Notes under the pieces: model-generated
The model's database searches: none
Seen by the model: only the letters and a program-made list of their open reading frames with translations
What the model was told of the DNA's origin: nothing
Translations under genes and position numbers: made by a program
In this document: positions 11,952-13,321 of the stretch, piece by piece
How positions within the stretch are numbered: position 1 is the first letter of the stretch
Layout of the letters: each line of letters starts with the position of its first letter
Origin: an uncultured Eubacteriales bacterium
GTDB taxonomy: Bacteria; Bacillota_A; Clostridia; Christensenellales; Aristaeellaceae
Direction of reading: 5' to 3'
Assembly (NCBI GenBank): GCA_902775835.1
Contig: CACYNZ010000068.1
Location: forward strand, 1-13,321
Length of the DNA: 13,321 nt

Positions 11952-13321
11952 CGGAAGGCAAAAAGAACAGCAGCTGCTTGCGGATTGTCTCAGGTCCCCC
12001 AGACCGGAGTTTCTGGCTGTATATGGCAGACGCCGTGTAGGAAAAACTTACCTGATCCGGCAATACTTCAATGATCGGTTTTCCTTCTATGCCACCGGAG
12101 AATTCAGTGAAAGAATGAAAAACCAGCTGAAACTGTTTCACGAGCAGCTGCGAAAATACGGTCATTCTTCGGGAACGGTTCCCAAAGACTGGCTGGAAGC
12201 ATTTTCCCGTCTGCGTGATCTTCTGGAGCAGCCGGATGTATACCGTGATCCTTCTGGAAAGCGGATTGTTTTTCTGGATGAAGTTCCGTGGATGGATACC
12301 GCACGGTCTGATTTTCGCAGTGCCCTGGACTACTTTTGGAACAGCTGGGGATCTGCCCAATCCGATCTGATTCTGATTGTGTGCGGTTCCGCAACTTCCT
12401 GGATCATTGAGCATCTGCTGGATGGCCGTGGCGGTTTCTATAATCGGATTACCCGCCAGATCCATATGAAACCCTTCTGCCTGAAGGAATGTGAACTGCT
12501 TTGTTCCGCGAACGGTCTGGTCCTTACCCGCCCCCAGATCCTGGAAGCATATATGATTCTGGGCGGTATTCCGTATTATCTGAATCTGCTGAATCCACGG
12601 TTCAGCCTTCCACAGAATATTCAGGAGATGTGCTTTCAGGATACGGGTCCTCTCAGATATGAGTATTCCCGCCTTTTCAGTTCTCTGTTCCGTAATCCGG
12701 AAAAGCATCTTGCTGTCATTCAGGCCGCTGCTTCACGTCGCAGTGGAATCACCCGGAAAGAGCTTGCCCGGCTTCCTGCAATCGGTAACGGAGAAAATCT
12801 GACAAAAACCCTTTCCGAATTGGAACAATGCGGATTTCTTCGAAAGTACAGAGCATCCACAGCGGAGAAGTACGGGCTGCTGTATCAGATCATTGATCCT
12901 TTTGTCCTTTTTTCTCTTCATTTTCTGCAGAATCATCAGATTCATTCCTGGACCAGTTTTTACGGAACTCCCGCATATTATGCGTGGAAAGGAAACGCGT
13001 TTGAAACACTGTGCCTGAATCATGTGGATCAGATCAAGAACACGCTGGGTATTCGGGGCGTCGAAACAGAAGAATACGCCTGGCGCAATCGGACATCCTC
13101 TCCCGGCGTACAGATCGACCTGCTGATTGACCGCGGGGACAATGTCATCAATCTTTGCGAAATGCAATGTACAGATCAGCCTTTTTCCATTGATACCCCA
13201 TATGAAAGGCAGCTGCTGGAAAAGTTAGCTGTTTTCCGCGCTGAATCGAAGACCAAAAAAGCCGTCCACTTAACGATGGTTTCCGCCAGCGGCCTGGTTC
13301 ATAACGCGCATGCGGGTATAA
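11941..13321 (+). CDS. DUF234-type AAA ATPase (archaeal ATPase family), 3' end beyond window
   Basis: The frame is open from the ATG at 11941 to the edge, 460 codons, close to the family's usual length, so little is missing. GAGG lies 8 bases before the ATG. Walker A is GRRRVGKT (29-36) and Walker B IVFLDE (109-114), followed by VPWMD. A sensor-like LIVCGSATSW and the linker GGIPYYLNLL are typical of the ATPase_2 group. A winged-helix-like section (about 255-300, ITRKELARL) precedes a C-terminal DUF234 region with a PD-(D/E)XK-like pattern: QIDLLIDR (Asp393) and LCEMQ (Glu407, Gln409). Such ATPases are common, often multi-copy accessory genes of gut bacteria and archaea, and their role is unknown. 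Base composition is visibly more AT-rich than the rest of the window, suggesting separate acquisition. The repeat array just upstream implies its own regulation. Confidence 0.9.
   Translation, partial: MLIIGRQKEQQLLADCLRSPRPEFLAVYGRRRVGKTYLIRQYFNDRFSFYATGEFSERMKNQLKLFHEQLRKYGHSSGTVPKDWLEAFSRLRDLLEQPDVYRDPSGKRIVFLDEVPWMDTARSDFRSALDYFWNSWGSAQSDLILIVCGSATSWIIEHLLDGRGGFYNRITRQIHMKPFCLKECELLCSANGLVLTRPQILEAYMILGGIPYYLNLLNPRFSLPQNIQEMCFQDTGPLRYEYSRLFSSLFRNPEKHLAVIQAAASRRSGITRKELARLPAIGNGENLTKTLSELEQCGFLRKYRASTAEKYGLLYQIIDPFVLFSLHFLQNHQIHSWTSFYGTPAYYAWKGNAFETLCLNHVDQIKNTLGIRGVETEEYAWRNRTSSPGVQIDLLIDRGDNVINLCEMQCTDQPFSIDTPYERQLLEKLAVFRAESKTKKAVHLTMVSASGLVHNAHAGI

Overview
The window looks like a chromosomal segment of a high-GC, anaerobic, gut- or rumen-type Bacillota (Clostridia) genome. 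This is an inference from the gene families present, the strong AGGAGG-type ribosome sites, the TTGACA/TATAAT-type promoters and the short U-tailed terminators. No rRNA, tRNA, CRISPR array, insertion sequence or phage gene was seen. TTG is used as a start codon at least once (oppC).

Layout. Positions 1-718 (minus) hold the 5' part of an unrecognised multi-pass membrane protein that runs off the left edge. It is divergent from 837-1943 (plus), a GNAT acetyltransferase fused to a complete HD-type metal phosphohydrolase. A bidirectional terminator at 1957-1982 separates that gene from a convergent DUF218/YdcF-family membrane protein (1988-3001, minus), which has its own promoter. Next, all on the minus strand, is a complete five-gene Opp/Dpp-type ABC importer read from right to left: substrate-binding protein (8669-7116), oppB, oppC, oppD and oppF. 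It runs from a near-consensus promoter at 8707-8734 to a terminator at 3074-3102. A large hairpin with a U-rich tail lies between the binding-protein gene and oppB and probably lowers permease and ATPase expression relative to the binding protein.

Right of the opp promoter is a scar. A plus-strand fragment resembling the N-terminal Ig-like domain of family 9 glycoside hydrolases (8899-~9036) meets a minus-strand fragment of a right-handed parallel beta-helix protein (9656-~9033). Both have intact 5' ends and missing 3' ends, as expected if one deletion removed the facing halves of two convergent carbohydrate-active genes. A plus-strand pair follows: an EstB/class C beta-lactamase-like serine hydrolase (9860-11008) and a YczE/YyaS/YitT-family membrane protein (11028-11687), ending at a strong terminator (11770-11802).

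The right end (11803-13321) differs in character. It is visibly more AT-rich and carries three copies of a 14-bp motif (direct, inverted, direct) plus a partial fourth copy across the start codon. These lie directly before a DUF234-type AAA ATPase with a PD-(D/E)XK-like C-terminus, which is cut by the window edge. This looks like an accessory, possibly self-regulated module.

The observations most worth follow-up are the GNAT-HD fusion, the convergent gene scar, the repeat array before the DUF234 ATPase, and the intra-operon hairpin in opp. I did not find a clear multi-gene system that is wholly new.
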